Positions 16,943 to 25,830 of a stretch of DNA of 64,000 nucleotides are shown here, one piece after another. A model generated the notes under the pieces. It saw only the letters and a list, made by a program, of their open reading frames with translations, did not search any database and was not told the DNA's origin. The stretch lies in the NCBI RefSeq assembly GCF_000785435.2, contig NZ_JTDB02000002.1, forward strand, positions 621,660 through 685,659, in the 5' to 3' direction. How positions within the stretch are numbered: the first letter of the stretch is position 1; the number at the start of each line of letters is the position of its first letter. The DNA is from Paraburkholderia sacchari (GTDB lineage Bacteria; Pseudomonadota; Gammaproteobacteria; Burkholderiales; Burkholderiaceae). Position numbers and translations under genes: made by a program.

Positions 16943-18454
16943 GTGTCAGCGACACTGCGTTTTGACAATATCGGCAAGGTGTTTCCCGGCGTGCGCGCGC
17001 TCGACGGCGTGTCATTCGACGTGCATGCGGGCGAAGTGCACGGCTTGATGGGCGAGAACGGCGCGGGCAAGTCCACGCTGCTGAAGATACTCGGCGGTGA
17101 GTATCAGCCCGATTCGGGCCGCATCCTGATGGACGGCAACGAGGTGCGTTTTGCCGATGCTGCCGCGTCGATTGGCGCGGGCATCGCCGTGATTCACCAG
17201 GAACTGCAATACGTGCCCGACCTCACGGTCGCGGAGAATCTGTTGCTGGGCGCACTGCCCAACGCGCTCGGCTGGGTGAAGCGCGGCGAGGCGCGCCGGT
17301 TCGTGCGCGAACGGCTGGCCGTGATGGGCGTGGATCTCGATCCCGCCGCGAAGCTGCGCAAGCTCTCCATCGCGCAGCGCCAGATGGTGGAAATCTGCAA
17401 GGCGCTGCTGCGCAATGCGCGCGTGATCGCGCTCGACGAGCCCACGAGTTCGCTCTCGCACCGCGAGACCGAAGTGCTTTTCAAGCTCGTGCGAGAACTG
17501 CGTGCCGACAACCGCGCGCTCATCTACATCTCGCACCGCATGGACGAGATTTACGAGCTCTGCAACGCCTGCACGATCTTTCGCGACGGCCGCAAGATCG
17601 CTTCGCACGAGAAGCTCGAAGAGGTCAAGCGCACGACGCTCGTGGCCGAAATGGTGGGCCGCGAGATCAGCGACATCTACAACTACTCGCCGCGCGAGCA
17701 CGGCAAGGTGCGCTTCGCGGTGCGCGGCATCGAAGGGCATCCGCTCAACGAGGCGGCCAGCTTCGAAGTCAAGGCGGGCGAGATCGTCGGCTTTTTCGGG
17801 CTCGTGGGCGCGGGCCGCAGCGAGCTCATGCAACTGATTTACGGCACGCACAAGCGGCGCGCGGGCGAGATCGAGCTCGACGGCAAGCCGATTCGCGTGA
17901 AGTGCGCGAGCGATGCGATTCGCCATGGCATCGTGCTGTGCCCGGAAGACCGCAAGGAGCAGGGCATCGTTGCGATGGCAACGGTCTCGGAGAACATCAA
18001 CATCAGCTGCCGCCGCCATTTCCTGAGGGCGGGCATGTTTCTCGATCGCAAGAAGGAAGCCGAAACGGCCGACCGCTTCATCAAGCTCTTGAAGATCAAG
18101 ACGCCGAGCCGCCGCCAGAAGATCCGCTTTCTCTCGGGCGGCAATCAGCAGAAGGCGATCTTGTCGCGCTGGCTCGCCGAGCCCGACCTCAAAGTGGTGA
18201 TTCTCGACGAACCCACGCGCGGCATCGACGTCGGCGCGAAGCACGAAATCTATAACGTGATCTACCAGCTTGCCGCGCGCGGCTGCGCGATCGTGATGGT
18301 GTCATCGGAATTGCCGGAGGTGCTTGGCGTGTCGGACCGCATCGTGGTGATGCGCGAGGGCCGTATTTCCGGCGAGTTGCCGCGCAGCGCGGCGAGCGAA
18401 CACGCGGTGCTGGACCTCGCGCTGCCGCAGGGCGCGCAGGCCAAAGCCGCATGA
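16943..18454 (+). CDS. araG: L-arabinose-type ABC transporter, ATP-binding protein AraG
   Basis: A 503-residue tandem ABC ATPase of the CUT2 monosaccharide class. The first domain has Walker A GENGAGKS (37-44), signature [11 protein letters not shown] and Walker [10 protein letters not shown]. The second domain has the degenerate loop GLVGAGRSE, signature [15 protein letters not shown] and [18 protein letters not shown], all typical of AraG/MglA/RbsA. Translation starts at GTG 16943 behind GAGAGGAAACC. It powers import through AraH at the inner membrane, with AraF delivering the sugar. Confidence 0.96.
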   Translation: MSATLRFDNIGKVFPGVRALDGVSFDVHAGEVHGLMGENGAGKSTLLKILGGEYQPDSGRILMDGNEVRFADAAASIGAGIAVIHQELQYVPDLTVAENLLLGALPNALGWVKRGEARRFVRERLAVMGVDLDPAAKLRKLSIAQRQMVEICKALLRNARVIALDEPTSSLSHRETEVLFKLVRELRADNRALIYISHRMDEIYELCNACTIFRDGRKIASHEKLEEVKRTTLVAEMVGREISDIYNYSPREHGKVRFAVRGIEGHPLNEAASFEVKAGEIVGFFGLVGAGRSELMQLIYGTHKRRAGEIELDGKPIRVKCASDAIRHGIVLCPEDRKEQGIVAMATVSENINISCRRHFLRAGMFLDRKKEAETADRFIKLLKIKTPSRRQKIRFLSGGNQQKAILSRWLAEPDLKVVILDEPTRGIDVGAKHEIYNVIYQLAARGCAIVMVSSELPEVLGVSDRIVVMREGRISGELPRSAASEHAVLDLALPQGAQAKAA

Positions 18455-18477
18455 GTGGACGGGGAGGAGTGACTGAA

Positions 18478-19515
18478 ATGCAAGCGAGAGAAAACCTGAC
18501 GGCCGAGGCCGCCGATGCAGCGAAGAGCGTCGCGCACAGCGCCGCCGACGCGCTGATTCCGAAGACCAGCGACAAGCAGAAGTGGTGGCAGCAGATCACC
18601 GAGTACAGCCTCATCGTGATCTTCGCGATCATGTTCATCACGATGTCGCTGACCGTCGATCACTTTTTCTCGATCGAGAACATGCTTGGCCTCGCGCTGT
18701 CGATCTCGCAGATCGGCATGGTGGCCTGCACGATGATGTTCTGTCTCGCCTCGCGCGACTTCGATCTTTCGGTGGGTTCGACCGTCGCGTTCGCGGGCGT
18801 GCTGTGCGCAATGGTGCTCAACGCCACCAACAACACGTTCGTCGCGATCATTGCCGCCGTGGCCGCGGGCGCCGCGATCGGCTTCGTGAACGGCGCGGTG
18901 ATCGCGTACCTGCGCATCAATGCGCTGATCACCACGCTCGCCACCATGGAGATCGTGCGCGGGCTCGGCTTCATCGTTTCGCACGGCCAGGCCGTGGGCG
19001 TGTCGTCCGACACCTTCATCGCAATGGGCACGGCATCGTTCTTCGGCGTGCAACTGCCGATCTGGGTCACGCTCGTGTGCTTCATCGTGTTCGGCGTGAT
19101 GCTCAACCAGACCATATACGGGCGCAATACGCTCGCCATCGGCGGCAATCCAGAAGCTTCGCGGCTCGCGGGCATCAAGGTCGAGCGCACGCGCGTGTGG
19201 ATCTTCCTGATCCAGGGCGCGGTGACGGCGCTCGCGGGCGTGATTCTCGCCTCGCGCATCACCTCGGGCCAGCCGAACGCGGCAGAAGGTTTCGAGCTGA
19301 ACGTGATATCGGCGTGCGTGCTGGGCGGCGTGTCGCTTCTCGGCGGCCGCGCGACGATCTCGGGTGTGGTGATCGGCGTGCTCATCATGGGCACGGTCGA
19401 GAACGTGATGAACCTGCTCAACATCGACGCGTTCTATCAGTACCTCGTGCGCGGCGCGATCCTGCTCGCGGCGGTGCTGCTAGACCAGTTGAAGAATCGC
19501 GGTGCGCGCGATTGA
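18478..19515 (+). CDS. araH: L-arabinose-type ABC transporter, permease AraH
   Basis: About 345 residues of CUT2 permease with an N-terminal hydrophilic stretch of roughly 40 residues and then about eight to ten hydrophobic helices. Typical features are FCLASRDFDLSVGSTVAFAGV, GFVNGAVIAYLRINALITTLATMEIVRGL and the coupling stretch NTLAIGGNPEASRLAGI. ATG 18478 is preferred because GGGGAGGAG lies 9-15 bases upstream. An earlier in-frame ATG at 18451 overlaps the araG stop but has no ribosome site. It forms the inner-membrane channel of the AraFGH importer. Confidence 0.95.
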   Translation: MQARENLTAEAADAAKSVAHSAADALIPKTSDKQKWWQQITEYSLIVIFAIMFITMSLTVDHFFSIENMLGLALSISQIGMVACTMMFCLASRDFDLSVGSTVAFAGVLCAMVLNATNNTFVAIIAAVAAGAAIGFVNGAVIAYLRINALITTLATMEIVRGLGFIVSHGQAVGVSSDTFIAMGTASFFGVQLPIWVTLVCFIVFGVMLNQTIYGRNTLAIGGNPEASRLAGIKVERTRVWIFLIQGAVTALAGVILASRITSGQPNAAEGFELNVISACVLGGVSLLGGRATISGVVIGVLIMGTVENVMNLLNIDAFYQYLVRGAILLAAVLLDQLKNRGARD

Positions 19516-19549
19516 AGCCTGCGATTGAGCAATTAATCAGGAATCCAAT

Positions 19550-20338
19550 ATGACGACGTGTTCCAGCTACGCGCATGAGGGCTATGCGCGCTACCCGAGC
19601 CTCGCGGGCCGCGTGGTGTTGATAACGGGCGGAGCGACCGGAATCGGCGCGTCGTTCGTCGAGCACTTCGCAGCGCAAGGCGCGCGCGTGGCGTTCTTCG
19701 ATATCGATGTGAGCGGGGGCCAGGCGCTGGCCGACACGCTCGGCGATTCGCGCCACAAGCCGCTCTTTCTCGCCTGCGACCTCACCGACATCGCCGCGCT
19801 GCGCGCGGCCATCGCCGATGTGAAGGCGGCGCTCGGGCCTGTCGAGGTGCTCGTGAACAATGCCGCGAACGACCGCCGCCATACGCTTGCCGAAGTCACG
19901 CCGGAGTCGTTCGACGCGGGCATCGCTGTGAACTTGCGGCATCAACTCTTCGCGGTGCAGGCCGTGGCGGAGGATATGAAGGCCGCGCGCGCGGGCTCGA
20001 TCATCAATCTCGGCTCGATCAGCTGGATGCTCAAGCAAGCCGATCTGCCGGTGTACACGATGAGCAAATCGGCGGTGCAGGGGCTCACGCGCGGGCTTGC
20101 GAAAGACCTCGGGCGATACGGCATCCGCGTGAACTCGCTCCTGCCGGGCTGGGTGATGACCGAGAAGCAGCGGCGCCTGTGGCTCACCGACGAAGGGCGC
20201 GAGAACATCAAGCGCGGGCAGTGCATCGACGCAGAACTGCTGCCCGAGGACCTCGCGCGCATGGCGCTTTTTCTCGCGGCCGATGACAGCCGCATGATCA
20301 CCGCGCAGGAGATGGTGGTGGACGGAGGCTGGGCTTGA
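19550..20338 (+). CDS. SDR-family sugar dehydrogenase (candidate D-galactose/L-arabinose 1-dehydrogenase)
   Basis: A 262-residue short-chain dehydrogenase. The cofactor loop is TGGATGIG, an acidic residue follows the second strand (FFDIDVSGG, favouring NAD), NNAANDRRHT replaces the commoner NNAG-, and the catalytic Tyr and Lys are in YTMSK. Its neighbours, an SMP-30 lactonase and an aldose 1-epimerase, are exactly the enzymes acting after and before a pyranose 1-dehydrogenase. I therefore consider it the best candidate for oxidation of galactose or arabinose to the aldonolactone. The stop overlaps the TTG start of the lactonase. Confidence 0.85.
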   Translation: MTTCSSYAHEGYARYPSLAGRVVLITGGATGIGASFVEHFAAQGARVAFFDIDVSGGQALADTLGDSRHKPLFLACDLTDIAALRAAIADVKAALGPVEVLVNNAANDRRHTLAEVTPESFDAGIAVNLRHQLFAVQAVAEDMKAARAGSIINLGSISWMLKQADLPVYTMSKSAVQGLTRGLAKDLGRYGIRVNSLLPGWVMTEKQRRLWLTDEGRENIKRGQCIDAELLPEDLARMALFLAADDSRMITAQEMVVDGGWA

Positions 20339-21270
20339 GCGCGAACCAAAGCGATAACGCAAACGCAGCGGATGCGGCGGCGGCCGCGCTGCTGGTGGAT
20401 GCGAAATGCGAGCTGGGCGAGGGCGCGACGTGGTGCACGCGCAGTGGCCGGCTTTACTGGACCGATATCGAAGGCAAGCGTTTGTGGCGCTACGACGCGC
20501 GCGAGGGCAAGCCCGTGACGTGGGAGATGCCGGAGCGCCTCGCGTGCTTCGCGCTTTGCGCGGATGCGCGCACGCTGCTGCTGGGCCTCGAATCGCGGCT
20601 GGCGTTCTTCGACCTGGAAACGGGGGCGATAGACACCATCGTCGAGGTCGAGCCTGGCGTGCCCACGCGCCTCAATGACGGGCGCTGCGACCGCCAGGGG
20701 CGCTTCGTGTTCGGCACGAAGTACGAGGCAACGCCGATGCAGGCGATCGGCGGCTTCTATCGTTTGAATCGCGACCTCACGCTCGAACGCCTGCCGTTGC
20801 CCGCGCCGGCGATTTCGAACAGCATCGCATTCAGCCCCGACGGATCGACGATGTATTACTGCGATTCGCTCACGCGCAAGATCTGCGCATGCGATTACAA
20901 CGCGGGCGGTGCGGATGGAACGATTGCAAACGAGCGCGTCTTTACCACGCTCACCGACGAGACCGGCGTGCCGGACGGCTCGACCGTCGATGCTGAAGGC
21001 GGGTTGTGGAACGCGCAATGGGGCGGCGAGCGCGTGGTGCGCTACGGTGCGGATGGCGTGGAAACCGGGCGCGTAAAGATTCCCACAGCGCAGCCTAGCT
21101 GCGTTACTCTCGGCGGAGCGTTGCTGGACACGCTTTATGTCACGAGCGCGCGGGCGGAAATGGAGCCGGCCACGCTGGCGCGCGAGCCCCATGCGGGCGG
21201 TGTTTTCGCAGTCCGAATCAGCCGTGTGGGCCTTGTTGAGCCGCTGTTTCAAGGCGCTCGGCGCGCTTGA
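20335..21270 (+). CDS. SMP-30/gluconolactonase-family sugar lactonase
   Basis: A 311-residue six-bladed propeller lactonase. The start is TTG at 20335, overlapping the preceding SDR stop codon by three bases, and GACGGAGG seven bases upstream supports it; no in-frame ATG exists before the conserved region. Metal ligands are the glutamate of CELGEGATW, the asparagine of TRLNDGRCDRQGR, another in PAISNSIAFSPDG and the aspartate of GVPDGSTVDAEGG. It would open the galactono- or arabinono-lactone to the free aldonic acid. Homologues include gluconolactonase and L-arabinolactonase; substrate here is inferred from the operon. Confidence 0.9.
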   Translation: MSANQSDNANAADAAAAALLVDAKCELGEGATWCTRSGRLYWTDIEGKRLWRYDAREGKPVTWEMPERLACFALCADARTLLLGLESRLAFFDLETGAIDTIVEVEPGVPTRLNDGRCDRQGRFVFGTKYEATPMQAIGGFYRLNRDLTLERLPLPAPAISNSIAFSPDGSTMYYCDSLTRKICACDYNAGGADGTIANERVFTTLTDETGVPDGSTVDAEGGLWNAQWGGERVVRYGADGVETGRVKIPTAQPSCVTLGGALLDTLYVTSARAEMEPATLAREPHAGGVFAVRISRVGLVEPLFQGARRA

Positions 21271-21510
21271 TCGGATGTATCGAGCGTTGCGCTGGAATCG
21301 TGCCGGAGCCGTTTTGCAAGGTGCCAGCGCGCGCAAAGGCGTTGTAGTCCAGCAACAGAGAGCATCAGAAAAAGAAACAGCAGGGCGAACACAAGAAGCG
21401 GCCGCAGGGCCCGTGCACGAGAACCCATGACGCGCGAGCACGGCGCCGGCAGGCCACCGGCGAGCCGCCTGTCGCGGCGGCGATCGATCATGCCTCTCGA
21501 GGAGCATCTC

Positions 21511-22656
21511 ATGAGTGTTGCGAATTCCGCTGTGCGTCGGCCTGACGCCTCGTCCGCCTCAGCAGCTTCCGCTGTATCGCCTGCCGCTGCACGGCGTGCG
21601 CGGCTCGAAGCCGCCACCCATCCGGTCCTCGCGGGACCGAGCACCTCGGCGGTGGCGATTGGCGCGGCAGGCACGGGCGACGTGGCCTGCGTGACGCTGG
21701 CGAACGCGTATCTGAGACTCGACGTCGCGCCGCAACTGGGCGGCGGCATCACGCGCTTCGACTGGCGCAGCGAAGGCGCGCTCGAACCCGTATTCCGGCG
21801 CTGCGAGCGCGTAAGCGCGCGCATGGACCCGAACGAACTCGCGTGCTACCCGCTGCTGCCGTATTCGAATCGTATCGGCGCGGGGCGTTTCCAGTTTGGC
21901 GGACGCAAGATCGAAGTGCCGCGCAATCGCGCGAGCGAGCCGTTGCCGATCCACGGCGATGGGTGGCTCGCGCACTGGACGCCCGAGGAGGTCAATCGCG
22001 AGCGCGTGCGGCTCGTGCTCGACCGCAGCGATGGCGAGCCTTACGCCTATCGCGCCGTGCTCACCTATGCGCTCGACGGCGCGACGCTCGCGATGACGCT
22101 CGAAGTGGAGAACACGGGCCGCGAGGCGTTGCCGTTCGGCCTGGGCGTGCATCCGTTCCTTGCGCGCGACGCGAGCACCGAGCTTTCCGCGCCCGCGAGC
22201 GGCCTGTGGCTGTCGGGCGCGGATTGGCTGCCGGTGCGCCACGTGCCCGCCCCGCCCGCGTGGCAGTTCGGCGTGGCCTATCCGCTGCCCGAACAGCTTG
22301 TGAATCACGCGTTCAGCGGCTGGAGCGGGCGTGCCGCCGTGGTGTGGGAGCGTCGCCGCCTGTCGCTCTCGATCTGCGCAAACACCGACTATTACGTGCT
22401 CTACACGCCGCCCGGCGAGCGCTTCTTCTGCTTCGAGCCCGTCGATCACCCGATCAACGCGGTCAATCTCGAAGGCGGCGGCGGGGCGCACGGCATGACC
22501 GTGCTGGACCACGGCGAGCGGCTCGTGCGCACATTCAGCTTCACGGTCGAGCGCATGGATATGCGCGCGACGGCGAATCCGCATCGCGAGGGCGCGCGCG
22601 GGCGGGCCGGGGCGCGAGGCGCGAAGGGTGCGCGTGCGAGGCGCGCGGCTGGCTGA
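21511..22656 (+). CDS. Aldose 1-epimerase (galactose mutarotase family)
   Basis: About 381 residues of the aldose-1-epimerase beta-sandwich family, interconverting alpha and beta anomers of a sugar before dehydrogenation. Recognisable parts are YLRLDVAPQLGGGITRFDWR, YPLLPYSNRIGAGRFQFGG, the catalytic histidine regions PIHGDGW and GLGVHPFL, and the late FFCFEPVDHPINAVN containing the catalytic Glu. ATG 21511 is chosen because GAGGAG lies six bases upstream; two upstream in-frame ATGs (21427, 21490) would add Arg-rich sequence. The C-terminal 30 residues are Arg/Gly/Ala-rich and unlike the family. It is the last gene of the sugar operon. Confidence 0.9.
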   Translation: MSVANSAVRRPDASSASAASAVSPAAARRARLEAATHPVLAGPSTSAVAIGAAGTGDVACVTLANAYLRLDVAPQLGGGITRFDWRSEGALEPVFRRCERVSARMDPNELACYPLLPYSNRIGAGRFQFGGRKIEVPRNRASEPLPIHGDGWLAHWTPEEVNRERVRLVLDRSDGEPYAYRAVLTYALDGATLAMTLEVENTGREALPFGLGVHPFLARDASTELSAPASGLWLSGADWLPVRHVPAPPAWQFGVAYPLPEQLVNHAFSGWSGRAAVVWERRRLSLSICANTDYYVLYTPPGERFFCFEPVDHPINAVNLEGGGGAHGMTVLDHGERLVRTFSFTVERMDMRATANPHREGARGRAGARGAKGARARRAAG

Positions 22657-22755
22657 CAGCGGGTGCGCGTTGCTTGCCCGCTTGCAGACCGCCCCCCGCC
22701 CGGGGCGATTCGGCGGACCTGCCGCGAGTGCGGGGGCATGGGCGGCCAAGCCGGG

Positions 22756-22761
22756 TAAAAT
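22756..22761 (+). promoter_or_regulatory. Candidate -10 box for pyrF
   Basis: TAAAAT within GGGTAAAATACG, 43 bp upstream of the pyrF start, in otherwise very GC-rich DNA. No convincing -35 is seen. Confidence 0.35.
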
Positions 22762-22803
22762 ACGCGCCGTTTTCCCTACACCGGCTCACCGCGAGTCCTC
22801 ACC

Positions 22804-23619
22804 ATGACTTCCTTTACTCAGACCCTGGGTGCCGCTTGGCAGCGCACCGGCTCGCTGCTGTGCGTCGGCCTCGACCCCGAGCCCACGAAATTCCCGGCCG
22901 CGCTGGCGGGCCGCAGCGACGCGATCTTCGAATTCTGCCGTGACATCGTCGACGCCACGGCGCCCTATGCGTGCTCGTTCAAGCCGCAGATCGCCTACTT
23001 CGCCGCGCACCGCGCCGAGGACCAGCTCGAAGCGCTGATCGCCCATATCCACGAGAAGCATCCGGGTCTGCCCGTGATCCTGGACGCCAAGCGCGGCGAT
23101 ATCGGCAGTACCGCCGAGCAGTACGCGCGAGAAGCGTTCGAGCGTTTCAAGGCCGATGCCGTGACGGTCAATCCCTATATGGGCTTCGACTCGATCGAGC
23201 CGTGGCTGGCGCATGAGGGCAAGGGCGTGATCGTGCTGTGCCGCACCTCGAACCCCGGCGGCTCCGATCTGCAATTCCTCACCGTCGATGGCAAGCCGCT
23301 CTACCAGATCGTGGCCTCGCTTGCGGCGCAAAAGTGGAACGCGAGCGGCGAACTCGGCCTCGTGGTGGGCGCGACGTTCCCGAAGGAAATCGAGACGGTG
23401 CGCGCGCTCGTTGGCGACATGCCGCTGCTGATTCCCGGCATCGGCGCGCAAGGCGGCGACGTCGAAGCCACGGTGAAGGCGGGGCGCACCGCTAACGGCA
23501 CGGGCATGCTCATCAACTCGTCGCGCGCGATCATCTACGCGAGCAAGGGCGAGGATTACGCGCAGGCGGCTGCAAAGGCCGCTGAACAGACGCGCGACAA
23601 GATCAACGCATATCGCTGA
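22804..23619 (+). CDS. pyrF: Orotidine 5'-phosphate decarboxylase (type 2)
   Basis: A 271-residue OMP decarboxylase catalysing the last step of UMP synthesis. The longer type-2 form is indicated by length and by [13 protein letters not shown] at the start and [26 protein letters not shown]. The catalytic Asp-x-Lys-x-x-Asp cluster is [16 protein letters not shown] with Lys96; GLVVGATFP and [11 protein letters not shown] follow. It is a single gene, codirectional with the sugar operon but separated by about 147 bp. Confidence 0.97.
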   Translation: MTSFTQTLGAAWQRTGSLLCVGLDPEPTKFPAALAGRSDAIFEFCRDIVDATAPYACSFKPQIAYFAAHRAEDQLEALIAHIHEKHPGLPVILDAKRGDIGSTAEQYAREAFERFKADAVTVNPYMGFDSIEPWLAHEGKGVIVLCRTSNPGGSDLQFLTVDGKPLYQIVASLAAQKWNASGELGLVVGATFPKEIETVRALVGDMPLLIPGIGAQGGDVEATVKAGRTANGTGMLINSSRAIIYASKGEDYAQAAAKAAEQTRDKINAYR

Positions 23620-23777
23620 GGCGGGCGCGGACCGGCGCGTGGAGCGTCGGTCTGTCTCAGCGCCTCACGCCGAAGTCTGTCTTTGTGCTTCTGAACATCA
23701 AGAAACGCCCATGTCTCTTTAAGCTTTTTAAGAGCATTCTTATTAAAAGCCCTTGGATCCCTCAGTATTATCTGAGT

Positions 23778-23989
23778 CAACGCAGGGCGAGATGTAGGAG
23801 GGTGTCGGGATTTCCTCCGTCAGGTCAGGCAAACATCTCGTTTCCGGTTGACGAATGGCGATCGTCGCCAGTCTGGCGGCGGTACAACGGAACACGCTGT
23901 AGGGAGCGTGTCGCAGATGGTTTAGGTCGCCATCTGCACATTTGGCAGGGTTTTTGCGGCGCATCTTTGAGAGCGCCGCTTCTTTTTTT
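23778..23989 (+). ncRNA. Candidate structured small RNA
   Basis: No protein is evident in the 376 bp between pyrF and the cupin gene, but the stretch holds a chain of hairpins ending in a terminator. CGAGATGT (23788-23795) pairs with ACATCTCG (23833-23840) around an inner GGAGG/CCTCC stem. A 7-bp stem at 23864-23880 has loop GTC. ACACGCT (23892-23898) pairs with AGCGTGT (23905-23911). GCAGATGG (23913-23920) pairs with CCATCTGC (23930-23937). Last comes the GCGGCGC/GCGCCGC terminator. TATTAT (23766-23771) could be the -10, giving a transcript of about 210 nt. The -35 is poor, and pyrF read-through is the alternative. I recognise no known RNA family. Confidence 0.45.
23956..23989 (+). terminator. 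Rho-independent terminator downstream of pyrF / candidate sRNA
   Basis: Stem GCGGCGC (23956-23962) / GCGCCGC (23973-23979), 10-base loop, then TTCTTTTTTT. The T-run follows on the plus strand only, so it ends plus-strand transcription seven bases before the 3' end of the convergent cupin gene. Confidence 0.85.
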
Positions 23990-23995
23990 GTGCGG

Positions 23996-24577
23996 TCAAT
24001 TTTTTGAAGCCACCGCAATTCCCGCCGGCTTTCTGAACAGCTCGATGATCCCGCGATGCAGCGGATATTTGTCAACGAGCGCATCCACATTTGCAAGCTC
24101 GAACTCGCTGAACTCGAACCCCGGCGCCACCGTGCAGCCCACGAGCGCGTACGTGGATGGGTCGCAGCAGCGCGCCGCAAACCAGTGTCCCGCCGGCACC
24201 ACGACCTGAAAAACCGTGCCCGGATGGTCGAGCGCGTGGCCCAGCTTGCGCGTGGTCAGTACGCCACGCTCGTCGATCGAGTGAATTTCAATGGGCGAGC
24301 CCGCGTAGAAATGCCAGAGCTCGTCGGAGCGGATCCGGTGCTAGGTCGAGTAGGCGCCGTTCGCGAGCAGGAAGTAGATCGCGGTCGAGGCCGTGCGCGG
24401 GCCTTCGCTGGCCGGTGCGCCGTCGCGGCAGATCAGTTTGTCCGAACGGTAGGTTTCGCTGTAGTAGCCGCCTTCAGGATGGGGTTCGAGCCCAAAGCGG
24501 CGGATCAGTTCGTCGACGGGATTGCTGGCGCTGGCCAGTGCGATTGGCTTCGCGGCGGTTGACTTCACGGTAGTCAT
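23996..24577 (-). pseudogene. Cupin_5 (DUF985) family protein with in-frame stop
   Basis: Read through, the frame gives 193 codons of a DUF985 cupin: RRFGLEPHPEGGYYSETYRS, ASTAIYFLLANGAYST, then HRIRSDELWHFYAG, and later VVPAGHWFAAR and LVGCTVAPGFEFSEFEL. A single TAG (24341-24343) interrupts it right after AYST, where relatives usually have Trp before HR (TGG to TAG is one transition; CAG to TAG also possible). Everything else is intact and in one frame. It is either a recent nonsense mutation, a sequencing error, or two fragments (78 and 68 residues from likely starts). It is the last gene of the thiL-pgpA-pncC direction. Confidence 0.8.
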
Positions 24578-24676
24578 GGTGCGGGCCTCCTTGTCCTTGT
24601 CGATTGCATGAAGCGGTTGGGCTGCCGTCGGGGCGGTTATCCGCGCGCGTCCTGCGTTCGATCCGGCCGGACGCTT

Positions 24677-25177
24677 TCAGCGCTCCTTTTCGTCGATCAG
24701 CGTAAGCAGCCCGCGCAGCGCGTGGGTGGCGGCCTGCACGCGGATCTGCTCGCGGTCGCCCTTGAAGACCAGCGTTTCGACGCTCGTGTGCAGCCGGTTG
24801 CTCCAGCCGAACGACACCATGCCGACTGGTTTTTCCGGCGTGCCGCCGCCCGGACCGGCGACGCCCGTGATGGCGAGCGAAACTTGTGCCCGGCTGTTGC
24901 GCAACGCGCCTTCGGCCATCGCGCGCGCGACCGGTTCGCTCACGGCGCCGTGCTTTTCGATGAGTTCGGCGGGCACGCCGATCATCTCCGTCTTCGCCTG
25001 GTTCGAGTACGTGACGAAGCCGCGGTCGAACCAGCCGCTGCTGCCGGAAATGTCGGTGATGGCGGTGGCGACCATGCCGCCGGTGCAGGACTCGGCCGTG
25101 GCGAGCATGAGCCGTGCGTCGCGCAGCTTGTTGCCGGCGCGAATGGCGAGTTGATGAACGACGGAATCGGTAGGCAT
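24677..25177 (-). CDS. pncC: Nicotinamide-nucleotide amidase (CinA C-terminal family)
   Basis: A 166-residue stand-alone CinA C-terminal domain, deamidating NMN to nicotinate mononucleotide in the pyridine-nucleotide cycle. ATAESCTGGMVA contains the catalytic serine region (Ser30), followed by SGSSGWFDRGFVTYSNQAKTEMIGV and LAITGVAGPGGGTPEKPVGMV, all conserved in PncC. The N-terminal molybdopterin-like domain of full CinA is absent, as is normal for this subgroup. It is 74 bp downstream of pgpA on the same strand. The ATG at 25177 has only a weak ribosome site. Confidence 0.93.
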   Translation of the reverse strand: MPTDSVVHQLAIRAGNKLRDARLMLATAESCTGGMVATAITDISGSSGWFDRGFVTYSNQAKTEMIGVPAELIEKHGAVSEPVARAMAEGALRNSRAQVSLAITGVAGPGGGTPEKPVGMVSFGWSNRLHTSVETLVFKGDREQIRVQAATHALRGLLTLIDEKER

Positions 25178-25251
25178 GGGAAATGTCCGTGGCGGTGTGC
25201 CGGTTTGTATTCTCTTACGGGTGGCCTGGGCGGTGGCGGCGTGCGTGGCGC

Positions 25252-25830
25252 TCAGACCGACATGCGCCAGAGGGCGATCACGAGCAGCGTGAAGAACGCG
25301 GCAATGAGGTCGACTAGCATGATGCCGAAGCCGCCCTTGAAGCGCCGCTCGAAATAACGGATGGGCGGCGGCTTCACCATGTCGAAGAAACGAAACACGA
25401 CGAACGCCCAGAGTTTGCCCACGAAGTCGATGGGCGTGATCATCAGCAGCACGAGCCAGAACGCAACGATCTCGCCCCAGACGATGGCGCGGAGATCTTC
25501 GGTGCGCAGCATTTTTGCGGTGAACCCGGTGATGCCAATGCCGCCGAGAAAGCCCACGACGATCAGCAGGCCCCAGTCGAGCACCGTGAAGTAGCGGTTG
25601 AGCACTTCGAAGGCCGCCCATGCGAAGAGCGTGCCGGCTGCGCCTGGCGCGAGCCGCGAGAGTCCGGCGCCGAACCCGAGCGAGATCAGATGCAGCGGAT
25701 GCGCGAGCATGAAGCGCGCGTCGGCGCGGCGCGGCGCCGCGCTCGTGGCCGTGGCGCTCGCGCCGGCATGGGCGGGCTGGCTGGCCGTCGCGAGTTTGTC
25801 GGCGGGCGCGGGCGTGGGGTCAGTCTGCAT
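25252..25830 (-). CDS. pgpA: Phosphatidylglycerophosphatase A (PgpA family), divergent acidic residues
   Basis: A 192-residue inner-membrane protein of the PgpA family, which dephosphorylates phosphatidylglycerol phosphate. After a 40-residue Ala-rich N-terminal extension it shows HPLHLISLGFGAGLSRLAPGAAGTL, FVVFRFFDMVKPPPIRYFERRFKGGFGIM and four to five hydrophobic helices. Two positions differ from E. coli PgpA: W-D-E is here W-G-E (Gly119), and the M-x-D-D motif is M-L-V-D (Val173). It overlaps thiL by 11 bp. Family membership is sure; full activity is less sure because of these substitutions. Confidence 0.9.
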   Translation of the reverse strand: MQTDPTPAPADKLATASQPAHAGASATATSAAPRRADARFMLAHPLHLISLGFGAGLSRLAPGAAGTLFAWAAFEVLNRYFTVLDWGLLIVVGFLGGIGITGFTAKMLRTEDLRAIVWGEIVAFWLVLLMITPIDFVGKLWAFVVFRFFDMVKPPPIRYFERRFKGGFGIMLVDLIAAFFTLLVIALWRMSV

